64,000 bases of DNA from a virus, in IMG/VR virus record IMGVR_UViG_3300021425_004041, positions 22,116 through 86,115 of that record. One strand, 5' to 3'. Positions 28,650-37,238 of the stretch are shown in pieces. The translations under genes and the position numbers were made by a program. The notes under the pieces are model-generated. The model made no database searches. It was not told the origin of the DNA and saw nothing but the letters and a program-made list of their open reading frames with translations. How positions within the stretch are numbered: the first letter of the stretch is position 1; the number at the start of each line of letters is the position of its first letter.

Positions 28650-29820
28650 GGGTATTTGCTCTGCAGTTCATCATGGTTTATGTATCACTGCTTACGGTGC
28701 AGTAAATCCTTGTTGTGCTACAACACAAGATTTTTCTAATTTAGAAAATACTTCAAATCTTGTTGATTATTTTTATAATGATGTAGAATTAGAAAAAGCT
28801 AGGAAAATAGAAATCGAAACCGAAGAATGGTTAGAAGCTTGTAAAGGTTGCGAAATAAAATCAAAATCTGGGCTAGTATCTCGAAAAGATAAATTTTCTA
28901 ATTGGTACAGATTCGTAAATCCTAAATGGACAGCAGAAAACAAACACGAGATACTTCATATGGATATAAGTTTTGGAAATTCTTGTAACCAAAAATGTAT
29001 TATGTGCAATAGCAACTTTTCAAGTCAATGGTTAGATGATGATTTAGAAATGAAAGAAACTGCTCCATATATAAGGAATTGGAATGGACTTAAATTAAAA
29101 AATTGGAGTTTGACATATGAGTATTTAGATCAAATTGCACTATTAGTAACAGATAAAACGCAAAAAATAGAAATTAAGGGCGGGGAACCTTTATATGATA
29201 AGAGATTTGAATATTTTGTATTAAAAGTTTTAGAGGTTAATGAGAATGTTATGTTTAATGTTAATACAAATGGTACACATTTTAGTATGAAAAATATAGA
29301 AATGCTGAATAAAATTAAAAATATTAACATTGATATTAGTTTTGACGGTATAAACAAAATATATGAATGGATAAGGGGGACCGAATGGAAAAAGTCAGAA
29401 GAAAATTTCCAAACATACCTACAACATTGTAAACATTCTTGCAACTTAAATTATACCACTAGTATGTATAATATAGATCATTTTGAAATTTTTTACAATT
29501 GGGCAGCAGATTTATCCGAAAAATATAAAAAAGCTGTTCCTTGTCTTTTTACCCAAGTAGTTATGACTCCATCTTTTCAACAAATTATGTACGCTGATAA
29601 AAAAAGAATACATCAAGGCTTAGAGCAGATAGAGCGTATTAAATACGATCCTCGAGGAACGCAATCAAGTACTAATTTATTTAGACCAAGATTAGAAATT
29701 ATTCAAAAATATTTAGAAAATCAATTATCTAAAACTGCTGATATTAACATATTTGAAAAAGCACATAATCATTTTGTAAAAATTAGGGGCTGGGATATAA
29801 GAGATTATGTTAACTTGTAA
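28642..29820 (+). CDS. Radical SAM protein with N-terminal twitch-like Cys domain (copy 2 of 8)
   Basis: A 392-residue paralogue. N-terminal Cys occur at 14, 24-25 (NPCC) and 67/70 (CKGC); the radical SAM motif is CNQKCIMC at 115, 119 and 122, inside a MDISFGNSC context, and KGGEPLY follows near residue 180. A NVNTNGTHFS strand and a DISFDGI strand complete the partial TIM-barrel signature. It overlaps the preceding gene by 8 bases and the following by 14. N-terminal twitch family members modify unidentified substrates; no dedicated substrate is visible nearby. Confidence 0.82.
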   Translation: MGKGICSAVHHGLCITAYGAVNPCCATTQDFSNLENTSNLVDYFYNDVELEKARKIEIETEEWLEACKGCEIKSKSGLVSRKDKFSNWYRFVNPKWTAENKHEILHMDISFGNSCNQKCIMCNSNFSSQWLDDDLEMKETAPYIRNWNGLKLKNWSLTYEYLDQIALLVTDKTQKIEIKGGEPLYDKRFEYFVLKVLEVNENVMFNVNTNGTHFSMKNIEMLNKIKNINIDISFDGINKIYEWIRGTEWKKSEENFQTYLQHCKHSCNLNYTTSMYNIDHFEIFYNWAADLSEKYKKAVPCLFTQVVMTPSFQQIMYADKKRIHQGLEQIERIKYDPRGTQSSTNLFRPRLEIIQKYLENQLSKTADINIFEKAHNHFVKIRGWDIRDYVNL

Positions 29821-30967
29821 GGTACCTTGGATCTCAATTACATTAAGCGGTAATGGAGACATTAAGCCGTGTTGTGTGTTTAAAGGAGGAGAGCATAGTA
29901 TTCATAAAGGAGATACGCTTGACTCGACGTGGAAAGATTTTGATAAACTTCGTGAACAATTTATTAAAGGATATAAACCTGATAAATGTAATCAATGTTG
30001 GAAAAGAGAAGAAACATTAGGATACAGTAGAAGAACATGGTATGATGATAAAATAAAAATTTGGCCAGAAACTTTTGATTTAAATCCTACAATGGAATTA
30101 CGACATATGGATTTAAATTTTGGAAATACTTGTAATTTAAAATGTCGTATGTGTGGTAGTTGGGGCAGTACTGCATGGTTTAAAGAAGAAGAAAAACTAA
30201 TGTCTTGTAATCCTGCATTACAAAGAGGAGTATCAAATCTTAAACCTACAATAATACCTGCTGATTATTGGGCTGATAAAAAAACGATGTTTCGATTTTT
30301 AGAACGAATAGATTTCAAGGGCGGAGAACCGATGATGCAAGAAGGTATGTATGATTTCCTTGAGTATCTTGTTTCATGGGGATATGCATCTAACATAACT
30401 ATTGCTTATACAACAAATGGTACTAAAACTCCTGAAAGGTTAAAAGAGCTTTGGCCAAAGTTTAAGAAAGTAAAATTAGTAATAAGTGTCGAAGCAACTG
30501 GTAAATTGTATGAATATATTAGAGGCGGTGACGTTCAATCTATAGATTCCTTAAAAGATAACATACATTGGTTTGATCAATTTAATAATTTAAATGGTAG
30601 TTTTAACAGTGCTATACAAATTTATAATATATTTGCTTTACCAAAATTACTTGAATGGTTTAGAGATACTGTAAATGCTAGCAAAAAATGGCACACAGAT
30701 CCAAATACTTTTAAATTTGATTGTTTAGTAGTTAATCCGCCGTATTTAGATATAAACATTATGCCAAACAGTTTAAAGAACAAAGCTATCTCAATAATAG
30801 AAGAAAAGAATTATAAAAGCCTTGGTGTTATAAAAAGTGCATTACAGAAAAAAAATACTTTTGATGATTATAACTGGAAATTGTTTATAGATTTTACCAA
30901 ACAATTAGATAAAATGCGGCATACAGATATTAAAGAAGTTGTTCCTGAGTTACAGGAGTATTTTTAA
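29807..30967 (+). CDS. Radical SAM protein with N-terminal twitch-like Cys domain (copy 3 of 8)
   Basis: A 386-residue paralogue with N-terminal CKVPWISI (Cys4), a CC pair at 22-23 (IKPCCVF), CNQC at 61/64, and the radical SAM motif CNLKCRMC at 109, 113 and 116 after MDLNFGN. FKGGEPMM and TTNGTK mark the next barrel strands. The Ser/Trp after the third Cys (GSWGSTAW) is shared with copies 1, 2, 4, 5 and 8 as a small-x-x-W pattern. Its last base is the first base of the next ATG. Confidence 0.83.
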   Translation: MLTCKVPWISITLSGNGDIKPCCVFKGGEHSIHKGDTLDSTWKDFDKLREQFIKGYKPDKCNQCWKREETLGYSRRTWYDDKIKIWPETFDLNPTMELRHMDLNFGNTCNLKCRMCGSWGSTAWFKEEEKLMSCNPALQRGVSNLKPTIIPADYWADKKTMFRFLERIDFKGGEPMMQEGMYDFLEYLVSWGYASNITIAYTTNGTKTPERLKELWPKFKKVKLVISVEATGKLYEYIRGGDVQSIDSLKDNIHWFDQFNNLNGSFNSAIQIYNIFALPKLLEWFRDTVNASKKWHTDPNTFKFDCLVVNPPYLDINIMPNSLKNKAISIIEEKNYKSLGVIKSALQKKNTFDDYNWKLFIDFTKQLDKMRHTDIKEVVPELQEYF

Positions 30968-32181
30968 TGTTTACTTTGAAAAATAGCTGTGTTTATATGA
31001 ATAATTTTCCTTTCATTAATAATAAAGGACAATTAAAGCTTTGTTGTAAAAATAATACGTATACAATGGAAGGAAATATCAAAACTCATTCGTTAAAAGA
31101 AATGTATTTTAGTTCTTTATACAATGAGTTAAGGGATAAAATGTTAGCAGAAAAGGTTATAGAAGGATGTGATATTTGTTATTCACAAGAAGCTCGTAAC
31201 GAAGATAGTTTTAGAATTAGAGCTTTGACAAATATTACTAGAGAAGATAGAGATAAGATAGTTCCCTTTCCAAAAGTAAAGATACAAAATTTAGATCTAA
31301 GGATAGGTTCTACTTGTAATTTAATGTGTTCAATGTGTCATCCTACAGATAGTAGTAAATGGTATGCAAATTATGAAACATTTGCAAAAGAAGTTCATAA
31401 TAAAAGTGACAATCATGTGAACATTATTAAATCAACAAATATTCCAACTGATTTAAATTGGGCAACATATGACGAAAGTTGGGATAATATTTTTAAAAGT
31501 ATTGATGATGAATTAAATTTTGTTTACATTGCGGGAGGAGAGCCTTTTTATATTAAAAAATTTCCTGAGTATTTAACACATTTAATTGAAAAATCTCCTA
31601 ATGCAATAATTGAAATAAACACTAATTCAACTGCTGCTATTCCAGAAAAGTATTTAGATAAATTAAAAGGAAAGTTACAATTACGTATTAGTATAGATGG
31701 TTTTAGAAAAACAGAAGAATATCAACGTGCAGGTACAAATTGGAATGAGAAAATTAAGATAATTGATTCATATTCAAAATATTTTGAAATTAAATGTTTT
31801 GATATTACTCTAACAAGTTTTACTATTAGATCTTTGCCTTCTCTTGTAAGTTTTTTAGAAAATAGATATCCAAAAGTTCGTTTTTTATTTAGACCTGTTG
31901 TAAATAGGCAAGGTCAAGATATTAGAAGTGTACCTAAAAAATTTTTAAGTCATGTAAAAACATTTTGTAAGGAAAAACAAGAAATAATTAATGAAAATAA
32001 GGAAATGCGCTGGCATTATAACAATATTAATCAAATTTTAAATTTTTTAAATCAAGATTATATTGATGAAAAAGAAACATTACAAAAACTTGTAAAATAT
32101 TGGGATGATTTAACAGGAATACATTTTAAATCTTTTGATACAGAATTTGGAAATTGGATAAATGAAAACCATAGCAGTTGA
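30967..32181 (+). CDS. Radical SAM protein with N-terminal twitch-like Cys domain (copy 4 of 8)
   Basis: A 404-residue paralogue with Cys8, a CC pair at 26-27 (LKLCCKNN), C-x2-C at 68/71, and radical SAM motif CNLMCSMC at 117, 121 and 124, then HPTDSSKW. AGGEPFY and INTNSTA follow. The final 20 bases overlap the next gene. Within the eight it is closest in layout to copy 5 by its HP-x-D-S region, a visual impression that an alignment should test. Confidence 0.82.
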   Translation: MFTLKNSCVYMNNFPFINNKGQLKLCCKNNTYTMEGNIKTHSLKEMYFSSLYNELRDKMLAEKVIEGCDICYSQEARNEDSFRIRALTNITREDRDKIVPFPKVKIQNLDLRIGSTCNLMCSMCHPTDSSKWYANYETFAKEVHNKSDNHVNIIKSTNIPTDLNWATYDESWDNIFKSIDDELNFVYIAGGEPFYIKKFPEYLTHLIEKSPNAIIEINTNSTAAIPEKYLDKLKGKLQLRISIDGFRKTEEYQRAGTNWNEKIKIIDSYSKYFEIKCFDITLTSFTIRSLPSLVSFLENRYPKVRFLFRPVVNRQGQDIRSVPKKFLSHVKTFCKEKQEIINENKEMRWHYNNINQILNFLNQDYIDEKETLQKLVKYWDDLTGIHFKSFDTEFGNWINENHSS

Positions 32182-32908
32182 GCATAGTAGTCCTAATCAA
32201 AGTAAAATTTTTAAAATAGAATGGAATTTAGGAAAACGTTGTAATTTTAATTGTAGCTATTGTGATGAATATACTCATGATAATTATAGTAAGCATATAC
32301 CTTTTGATATAGCAAAAAAAACTATAGATAAAATTATGGCTAAAACGCAAAATAAAAAAATTAAAATAAATTTAACAGGCGGAGAACCTACGGTAAATCC
32401 TGATATTGAAGAAATAATTTCTTATATGTATGATAATAATATAGATATAGGAATAACAACAAATGGAAGTAGGAAGCTAAATTTTTATCAAAAAATCCTG
32501 CCAAAATTAGCAAGCTTAATATTTAGTTATCATATGGAATATCATGCAAGAGAAGTCCTTCCGGAAAATATTGTTGAAATATATAATCTTGCTCAACAAC
32601 AAAAAAAATATATTCACGTGCATGTTCATATGATGATGCTACCTACAAAATTTGATGAAGCAATTAATGCGTTTGATTTTTTTAAACAGAATTCAGTTCC
32701 TGTTGTCATGCGCCGAATTAGACCAGCTTACAAAAAGGATAATGATGCAATTTATGAAAATAAAAAACTTATAGCTGGTAATATTGCAAGGCCTTTTTAT
32801 GACGGTGTTGTTACATTGAAAATGACCCCAAATGGGCCAGATTATTCAGGTGCTGATGATTATTATAGTAATGATGAGATAACATATTTAGAAAATAACA
32901 ATGTATAA
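32162..32908 (+). CDS. Radical SAM core protein, N-terminal part of a split gene
   Basis: A 248-residue radical SAM core: CNFNCSYC at 27, 31 and 34, LTGGEPTVNPD at about 71-81, and TTNGSRK. It lacks the N-terminal twitch region and stops before the C-terminal Cys domain that the similar 371-residue protein at 43005-44120 carries in one chain. The missing part is encoded in the next frame (32901-33290), overlapping by 8 bases. The two may be coupled subunits, a programmed +1 shift, a natural break or a sequencing error. Confidence 0.78.
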   Translation: MKTIAVEHSSPNQSKIFKIEWNLGKRCNFNCSYCDEYTHDNYSKHIPFDIAKKTIDKIMAKTQNKKIKINLTGGEPTVNPDIEEIISYMYDNNIDIGITTNGSRKLNFYQKILPKLASLIFSYHMEYHAREVLPENIVEIYNLAQQQKKYIHVHVHMMMLPTKFDEAINAFDFFKQNSVPVVMRRIRPAYKKDNDAIYENKKLIAGNIARPFYDGVVTLKMTPNGPDYSGADDYYSNDEITYLENNNV

Positions 32909-33290
32909 AATACTTAAAAATCAAAATAAAGCAGGTAGTTTTACGAATGTCGCTACTATAAGAAAAGATGGAAATGATATTTTTTATGTAGAAGAAAATG
33001 TAAATGATATCACTGTAAGGCGAGAAAATCAGTATAAAGGTTGGTTGTGCTGGTCAGGTATCGAAAGTTTAATGATAGATGCAGACGGAAATGTTTTTAC
33101 TGCAACTTGTAGGACAAAAAAGTTAGGCAACATATATACCGAGTTTACTCTACCCGATGAACCCATTATATGTACAAAAAATTGGTGTGCTTGTGCAGCC
33201 GATTTAAATACAAGTAAAGCAATTGATATAGAATCAGCAAAATTATTAAGGAGGGCTAATAATGCATATTCTCGAACGTTGGGAAGCTAG
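32901..33290 (+). CDS. C-terminal Cys domain of split radical SAM protein
   Basis: A 129-residue protein with KGWLCWSGIESLMIDADGNV, then FTATCRTKKLGNIY and CTKNWCACAADL. This matches, in order, the end of the protein at 43005-44120 (FKGWSCNAGFQGIIIREPDG, then YSCHDVPLGNIETG, then FCITDSCVSSAD). It therefore looks like the auxiliary-cluster (SPASM/twitch-like) half of the radical SAM protein encoded just upstream. Start at ATG 32901 within ATGTATAA, an overlap typical of translational coupling. No separate ribosome-binding site is obvious. Alone it would lack the SAM radical core. Confidence 0.68.
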   Translation: MYKILKNQNKAGSFTNVATIRKDGNDIFYVEENVNDITVRRENQYKGWLCWSGIESLMIDADGNVFTATCRTKKLGNIYTEFTLPDEPIICTKNWCACAADLNTSKAIDIESAKLLRRANNAYSRTLGS

Positions 33291-33867
33291 AAGAACAGAA
33301 CGATGGTTTTCAGATACACCTATAGAAGAAGAAAAAATTAAAATATTATGTAATATTATACCGTGTATTCCCGCTCAACAAGGAGAAGCAGATCATTTTT
33401 GGTTTTGTATTTCACGTAAAGAAATAAGACTTAGAACTTTTATTTCCGTTAATGTCTTTCAAAATAATAACGAAGATGGAAATTTTGGTTTTGGATCTGT
33501 TTATTCAGCTCCTTTTATGTTTCTCTCATGTGATAATCAAGCCAGTAGTTGTAATAATGCTTGTTTAAATATAGGGCTGCATACAGGCGTATTGCTTTCT
33601 GTTGCGCTTGAGCTAGGTTTAGATGTTGCTACAATAGGATGCACGGCTGGTTTCAATACAGATAAAGTTTCAGAGTTTAATACACTCATAAGGCAATGTA
33701 GATCTATACCCGGAGCTAAAGAATTATATCCTGTTACAGCAGTTTGTGTTGGTTATAAAGATAGGAAATATGCTAATAGAAATTATATTCAGATACATGG
33801 AAAATATGTTGCAACACAGTTATCTAAGCCCTATCGAAGGAAACCTAACAATTTTATAGGAAAATAA
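33262..33867 (+). CDS. Nitroreductase-like flavoprotein
   Basis: The 201-residue protein starts with RWEARRTERWFSDTPIEEEKI, the RRSxRxF-type FMN-binding opening of the nitroreductase family, followed by a CIPAQQGEADHFWF segment. NIGLHTGVLLSVALELGLDVATIGC matches the family's central helix and glycine-rich region. Family members use FMN and NAD(P)H to reduce varied substrates; a few act in natural-product pathways as oxidases or reductases. The start at 33262 is fixed by a strong AAGGAGG seven bases upstream, although it overlaps the previous gene by 29 bases. It may supply a redox step to the radical SAM products. Confidence 0.6.
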   Translation: MHILERWEARRTERWFSDTPIEEEKIKILCNIIPCIPAQQGEADHFWFCISRKEIRLRTFISVNVFQNNNEDGNFGFGSVYSAPFMFLSCDNQASSCNNACLNIGLHTGVLLSVALELGLDVATIGCTAGFNTDKVSEFNTLIRQCRSIPGAKELYPVTAVCVGYKDRKYANRNYIQIHGKYVATQLSKPYRRKPNNFIGK

Positions 33868-33868
33868 A

Positions 33869-35158
33869 ATGGATTATAAAGAAAAAGCATTGTCTAGTAG
33901 TACATTTTGTCTATTGCCTTTTATACATATGGCAACAAAAACTGACGGGGACTTAAAGTTATGTTGTAGAAGTTGGCCAATTGGTAATATATCTAAACAA
34001 AGTATAAAAAGTTTATGGAATGGTAATACATACAAAAGGGTAAGAATGCAAATGTTAAACAGTCAACGCCCTCCAGAATGTGATGCATGTTGGCGTCATG
34101 AAGACATAGGTGTCACAAGTATGCGACAAAGATACAATAAATCAAGATCAAAGCAATACCTAAATACCTTAGATAATTTGTCAGATAATTATACAATGCC
34201 TTTACAAATTCCTATAATAGAAGCCAAATTAAGTAACTTTTGTAATTTAAAATGTAGAATGTGTCATCCATTAGACAGTACAAGTTGGAGTAAGGATTGG
34301 AAAGCAATTGAGCATTTGATGAAGGATGCAAATGAAAGCACATATAAAAAAGTTATAGAATATGATTTAACAGAAAAACCTTATATAAATGCTTATGAAA
34401 ATAATAATGAATTTTGGAGTGAATTTAAAGAAATTGCTCCGTTTTTAGATAGGATAGAATTTGCAGGGGGAGAACCACTTATTGATCCCGTGCATTATAA
34501 AATTTTACATATACTTAAAGATTATGGAGATAATATAGAAATTAAGTATTCTACAAATTTAACTAGATTGAATTACAAGAAAGATGATGTAGAAGTGCTT
34601 TGGAATTACTTTAAATGTATTGATTTAAATATTAGTATTGACGGTATATATGATGTTTATAATTACATAAGACAGTTAGGTGATTATAATATTGTAAAAG
34701 AAAATATAAAAAAAATATCTAATCATAAAAAATTGCGTTATATAGGCGCAGCTATTACTTTACAAATTTATAATAGTTTTCAAATACCTGCCATGTTTGA
34801 CGAATTTGTAGAGGAATGTAATATTGACATACATACTCATAGAGTAAATTATCCTAAATTTTTAGATGCAAGGGTTATACCACAAGATATACGAAATAGT
34901 ATTATAAAAGATCTAGAAAAATATATACATACTGTATCACAAAAAACCCATACAAATTGGACAAAAGAAAGGAAAAATAAGGCTATATCTCATTTAGAGG
35001 ACGCAATAGCTATGTTTAAAGGAGGAGATATGTCAGCGCAAATAAACAATTTTATAGAATTTAGCGATATATTAGATAAAAAACAAGAGGTTAAAAAGAC
35101 GTGGAGAGAATTGCTGCCAATATTAGTAAAAGGTATTAATAAAAATGATCACAGCTAA
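33869..35158 (+). CDS. Radical SAM protein with N-terminal twitch-like Cys domain (copy 5 of 8)
   Basis: A 429-residue paralogue with the full N-terminal signature: FCLLPFIHMATKTDGDLKLCC (Cys14, 32, 33), SLWNGNTYKRVRMQML, CDAC at 71/74, then radical SAM CNLKCRMC at 125, 129 and 132 and HPLDSTSW. AGGEPLIDP and STNLT follow. The GD-L-K-L-CC and W-N-x-x-Y-x-x-x-R-x-x-M pattern is nearly the same in copies 1 and 6. It starts one base after the nitroreductase-like gene. Confidence 0.84.
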   Translation: MDYKEKALSSSTFCLLPFIHMATKTDGDLKLCCRSWPIGNISKQSIKSLWNGNTYKRVRMQMLNSQRPPECDACWRHEDIGVTSMRQRYNKSRSKQYLNTLDNLSDNYTMPLQIPIIEAKLSNFCNLKCRMCHPLDSTSWSKDWKAIEHLMKDANESTYKKVIEYDLTEKPYINAYENNNEFWSEFKEIAPFLDRIEFAGGEPLIDPVHYKILHILKDYGDNIEIKYSTNLTRLNYKKDDVEVLWNYFKCIDLNISIDGIYDVYNYIRQLGDYNIVKENIKKISNHKKLRYIGAAITLQIYNSFQIPAMFDEFVEECNIDIHTHRVNYPKFLDARVIPQDIRNSIIKDLEKYIHTVSQKTHTNWTKERKNKAISHLEDAIAMFKGGDMSAQINNFIEFSDILDKKQEVKKTWRELLPILVKGINKNDHS

Positions 35159-36509
35159 ACAACAAAGAGAAATTTTGCAATTTGGTTCTGTTGCTGTAAC
35201 CTATGTTGCAGAAAAAGAACATAGATACAGTGATAAAGTTTTTGCCAGACTTTGTAAAAATGTGGCAGAATATGATGTTATTCATCTTATAAAAAATGGA
35301 ATTGCAGCGTCTATAGAAAACAGTTTAGTAGATAGTCTAAAATTTGCAAAAGCATATGACAAAAAATTTCTTTTATATTGCCAAGTAGGAAATTTAATTA
35401 TTTGGGAAGAGATTGCAGAGCATTTAAAAGAAATTTTATTATTAAATCCTACGGTAAAATTTATAGGACATATTTTACAGCATAATAATAAAAGTTTTTA
35501 TATTCATCCTCAATTTTTTTTAATAGATGTGAAATGGGCTATTAGTAACAAATGCGTTACCATTTGTAATGAGCATTCGGATATTAAGTGGGAAGGCCCG
35601 TTATTAAGCAGGAGTAAAGAAAATTTTCATGATAATTACACTCCTATTTGGGTGCAGGCTACAGGTAAATATAAAAATTTTGTTGGAAGAGGTAAAGGAG
35701 CAAATATTATTGATATATTGGCACGATCTGCTGCAGATTTTATGCCTTGGCAAGTGAATGTTAGAAAAAATAAAAAATTTTTGTATCCTACAGTAAAACA
35801 AGAATTAATTAAACAAAAAAATGAGATTTTTGAGGAAATGTTGTTTACTAGACCGTATGTTGCTAATACAGAAAATATTACACCTAAAGCAATGTTATCA
35901 AACATAAATCCAAAAATAAAGTTTAATATATCTTTTTCTCCTGCTAGTGGAATATTTTGGTTTTTATTACCTTATTACTTAAAGGTCACGTCGTTTGTTT
36001 ATGATTCGTCGCCATATGCACTACGTATGGTTGAAAAAATTAGAATGGATTGGAATGGTAGGAATTATAAAGAGTTTGTAATTAAAAATTTTTTAAACGA
36101 AAGTCCTAATATAGGTTTGTATGCCGCTCATACAGGACCATTTTTAGATCAAGCAAATGATCTGATTGATTCTTTAGGGGAGGATTTTGTTAGATGGTGG
36201 CATAAAAATAATAAAGGTCCTTTACGACAAGTTAATTTATGTAATTTTTCTAATTTTCAAAGATTATTAGTAGATGATCATAAAAATTTAAATGTTTTTT
36301 TTAATTTTTCTAATATTTTTCATTTTAGACCAGTAGCTGTTTTTAATAGTTTACAAGAAAGGGTTAATTTGCTGAAGGAGCTAAGAAATTTTATGTTAGA
36401 AAATTATAAATTTGTACATTTTCTTGGTACATCTCCTATTGGAAAAGACAAGATAGATGGAGATATAATTGATGGAAAATTAGTTTGCCCCCTAAAATTA
36501 TTCGAATAA
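35145..36509 (+). CDS. Hypothetical protein, 454 aa, possible two-domain with methyltransferase-like C-terminus
   Basis: Not assigned with confidence. The first ~190 residues alternate strands and helices (YDVIHLIKNG, KKFLLYCQVGNLIIWEEI, VKFIGHILQ, FFLIDVKWAISN). The C-terminal half contains KFNISFSPASGIFWFLLPYY followed by VTSFVYDSSPYALRMVEKI; this spacing resembles motif I and the acidic motif of SAM-dependent methyltransferases, but no canonical GxGxG is present. It overlaps the upstream radical SAM gene by 14 bases. A partner enzyme in the island is plausible; a methyl transfer role is a guess. Confidence 0.5.
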   Translation: MITAKQQREILQFGSVAVTYVAEKEHRYSDKVFARLCKNVAEYDVIHLIKNGIAASIENSLVDSLKFAKAYDKKFLLYCQVGNLIIWEEIAEHLKEILLLNPTVKFIGHILQHNNKSFYIHPQFFLIDVKWAISNKCVTICNEHSDIKWEGPLLSRSKENFHDNYTPIWVQATGKYKNFVGRGKGANIIDILARSAADFMPWQVNVRKNKKFLYPTVKQELIKQKNEIFEEMLFTRPYVANTENITPKAMLSNINPKIKFNISFSPASGIFWFLLPYYLKVTSFVYDSSPYALRMVEKIRMDWNGRNYKEFVIKNFLNESPNIGLYAAHTGPFLDQANDLIDSLGEDFVRWWHKNNKGPLRQVNLCNFSNFQRLLVDDHKNLNVFFNFSNIFHFRPVAVFNSLQERVNLLKELRNFMLENYKFVHFLGTSPIGKDKIDGDIIDGKLVCPLKLFE

Positions 36510-36518
36510 ATAAAATAT

Positions 36519-37238
36519 ATGGATAAAAATATAATAGATTTATTTGAAAAGAACAAATCAATTGGTCATTATTCTAAAGGTGTGCCTGCCTTGCCAAAAG
36601 AAATGATTCCTTGGCAAGGCAATTATGATCAAGCTGCAATGTGGATAATAAAAAATAGTTATATACCTACTTTACTTTTAGATTTAGAAATTCCATTTAA
36701 TGAAATGCTTGCAGAATCTGTAACCAATGACGAATATTACGTAAAACATAGAGGTAATAGATCACCTGGGTGGTATAGCATGGCTATACATGGAACTGCA
36801 GTAAACCATACCCAACCTGCAGAATATTATTACAAAAAAAATAAACCTAAATATGATTGGACTGATTTAGCAGAAAAATGTCCTATAACAAAAGATTGGT
36901 TAAAAAGTTTAGAATTTGAATCTTTTAGTAGGGTTAGATTTATGAAATTATCTCCAGGAGGATGGATAGAACCACATCAAGATACACATATTGCAGGAAT
37001 TCAGGCATGGAATGTTGCTTTGAATCATCCCCCAGGACATGAATTTGTAATGGATAATTATGGGTTGGTTCCTTGGCAAGAAGGGCAAGTTAGAGGAATA
37101 GATATTAGTTCTTTGCACAGTGTAAGAAATGTAGGAAAAAAGGATAGAATACATATAATTATTCATGGTAGTATTGGAGATAAATTTAAAAAGATAATTT
37201 GTAAAAGTTATTTAGATCTGTATGAAAAAACCTATTGA
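36519..37238 (+). CDS. 2OG-Fe(II) oxygenase, Asp/Asn beta-hydroxylase-like
   Basis: The 239-residue protein has FMKLSPGGWIEPHQDTH with the iron-binding H-x-D at residues 153 and 155, a HEFVMDNYG segment, and SLHSVRNVG with the distal His at about 200, followed by KKDRIHIIIHG with the likely 2-oxoglutarate-binding Arg. This is the double-stranded beta-helix pattern of the aspartyl/asparaginyl beta-hydroxylase family, which hydroxylates side chains or small molecules using Fe(II), oxygen and 2-oxoglutarate. It lies alone among radical SAM genes, apart from the later cluster of relatives. It overlaps the next gene by 17 bases. Confidence 0.72.
   Translation: MDKNIIDLFEKNKSIGHYSKGVPALPKEMIPWQGNYDQAAMWIIKNSYIPTLLLDLEIPFNEMLAESVTNDEYYVKHRGNRSPGWYSMAIHGTAVNHTQPAEYYYKKNKPKYDWTDLAEKCPITKDWLKSLEFESFSRVRFMKLSPGGWIEPHQDTHIAGIQAWNVALNHPPGHEFVMDNYGLVPWQEGQVRGIDISSLHSVRNVGKKDRIHIIIHGSIGDKFKKIICKSYLDLYEKTY

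Noticed and set aside
36505-36520. AATAAATA late-promoter-like string before the oxygenase at 36519
   Set aside because: The first base mismatches the consensus, it sits too close to the ATG, and such strings are frequent by chance in this AT-rich DNA.
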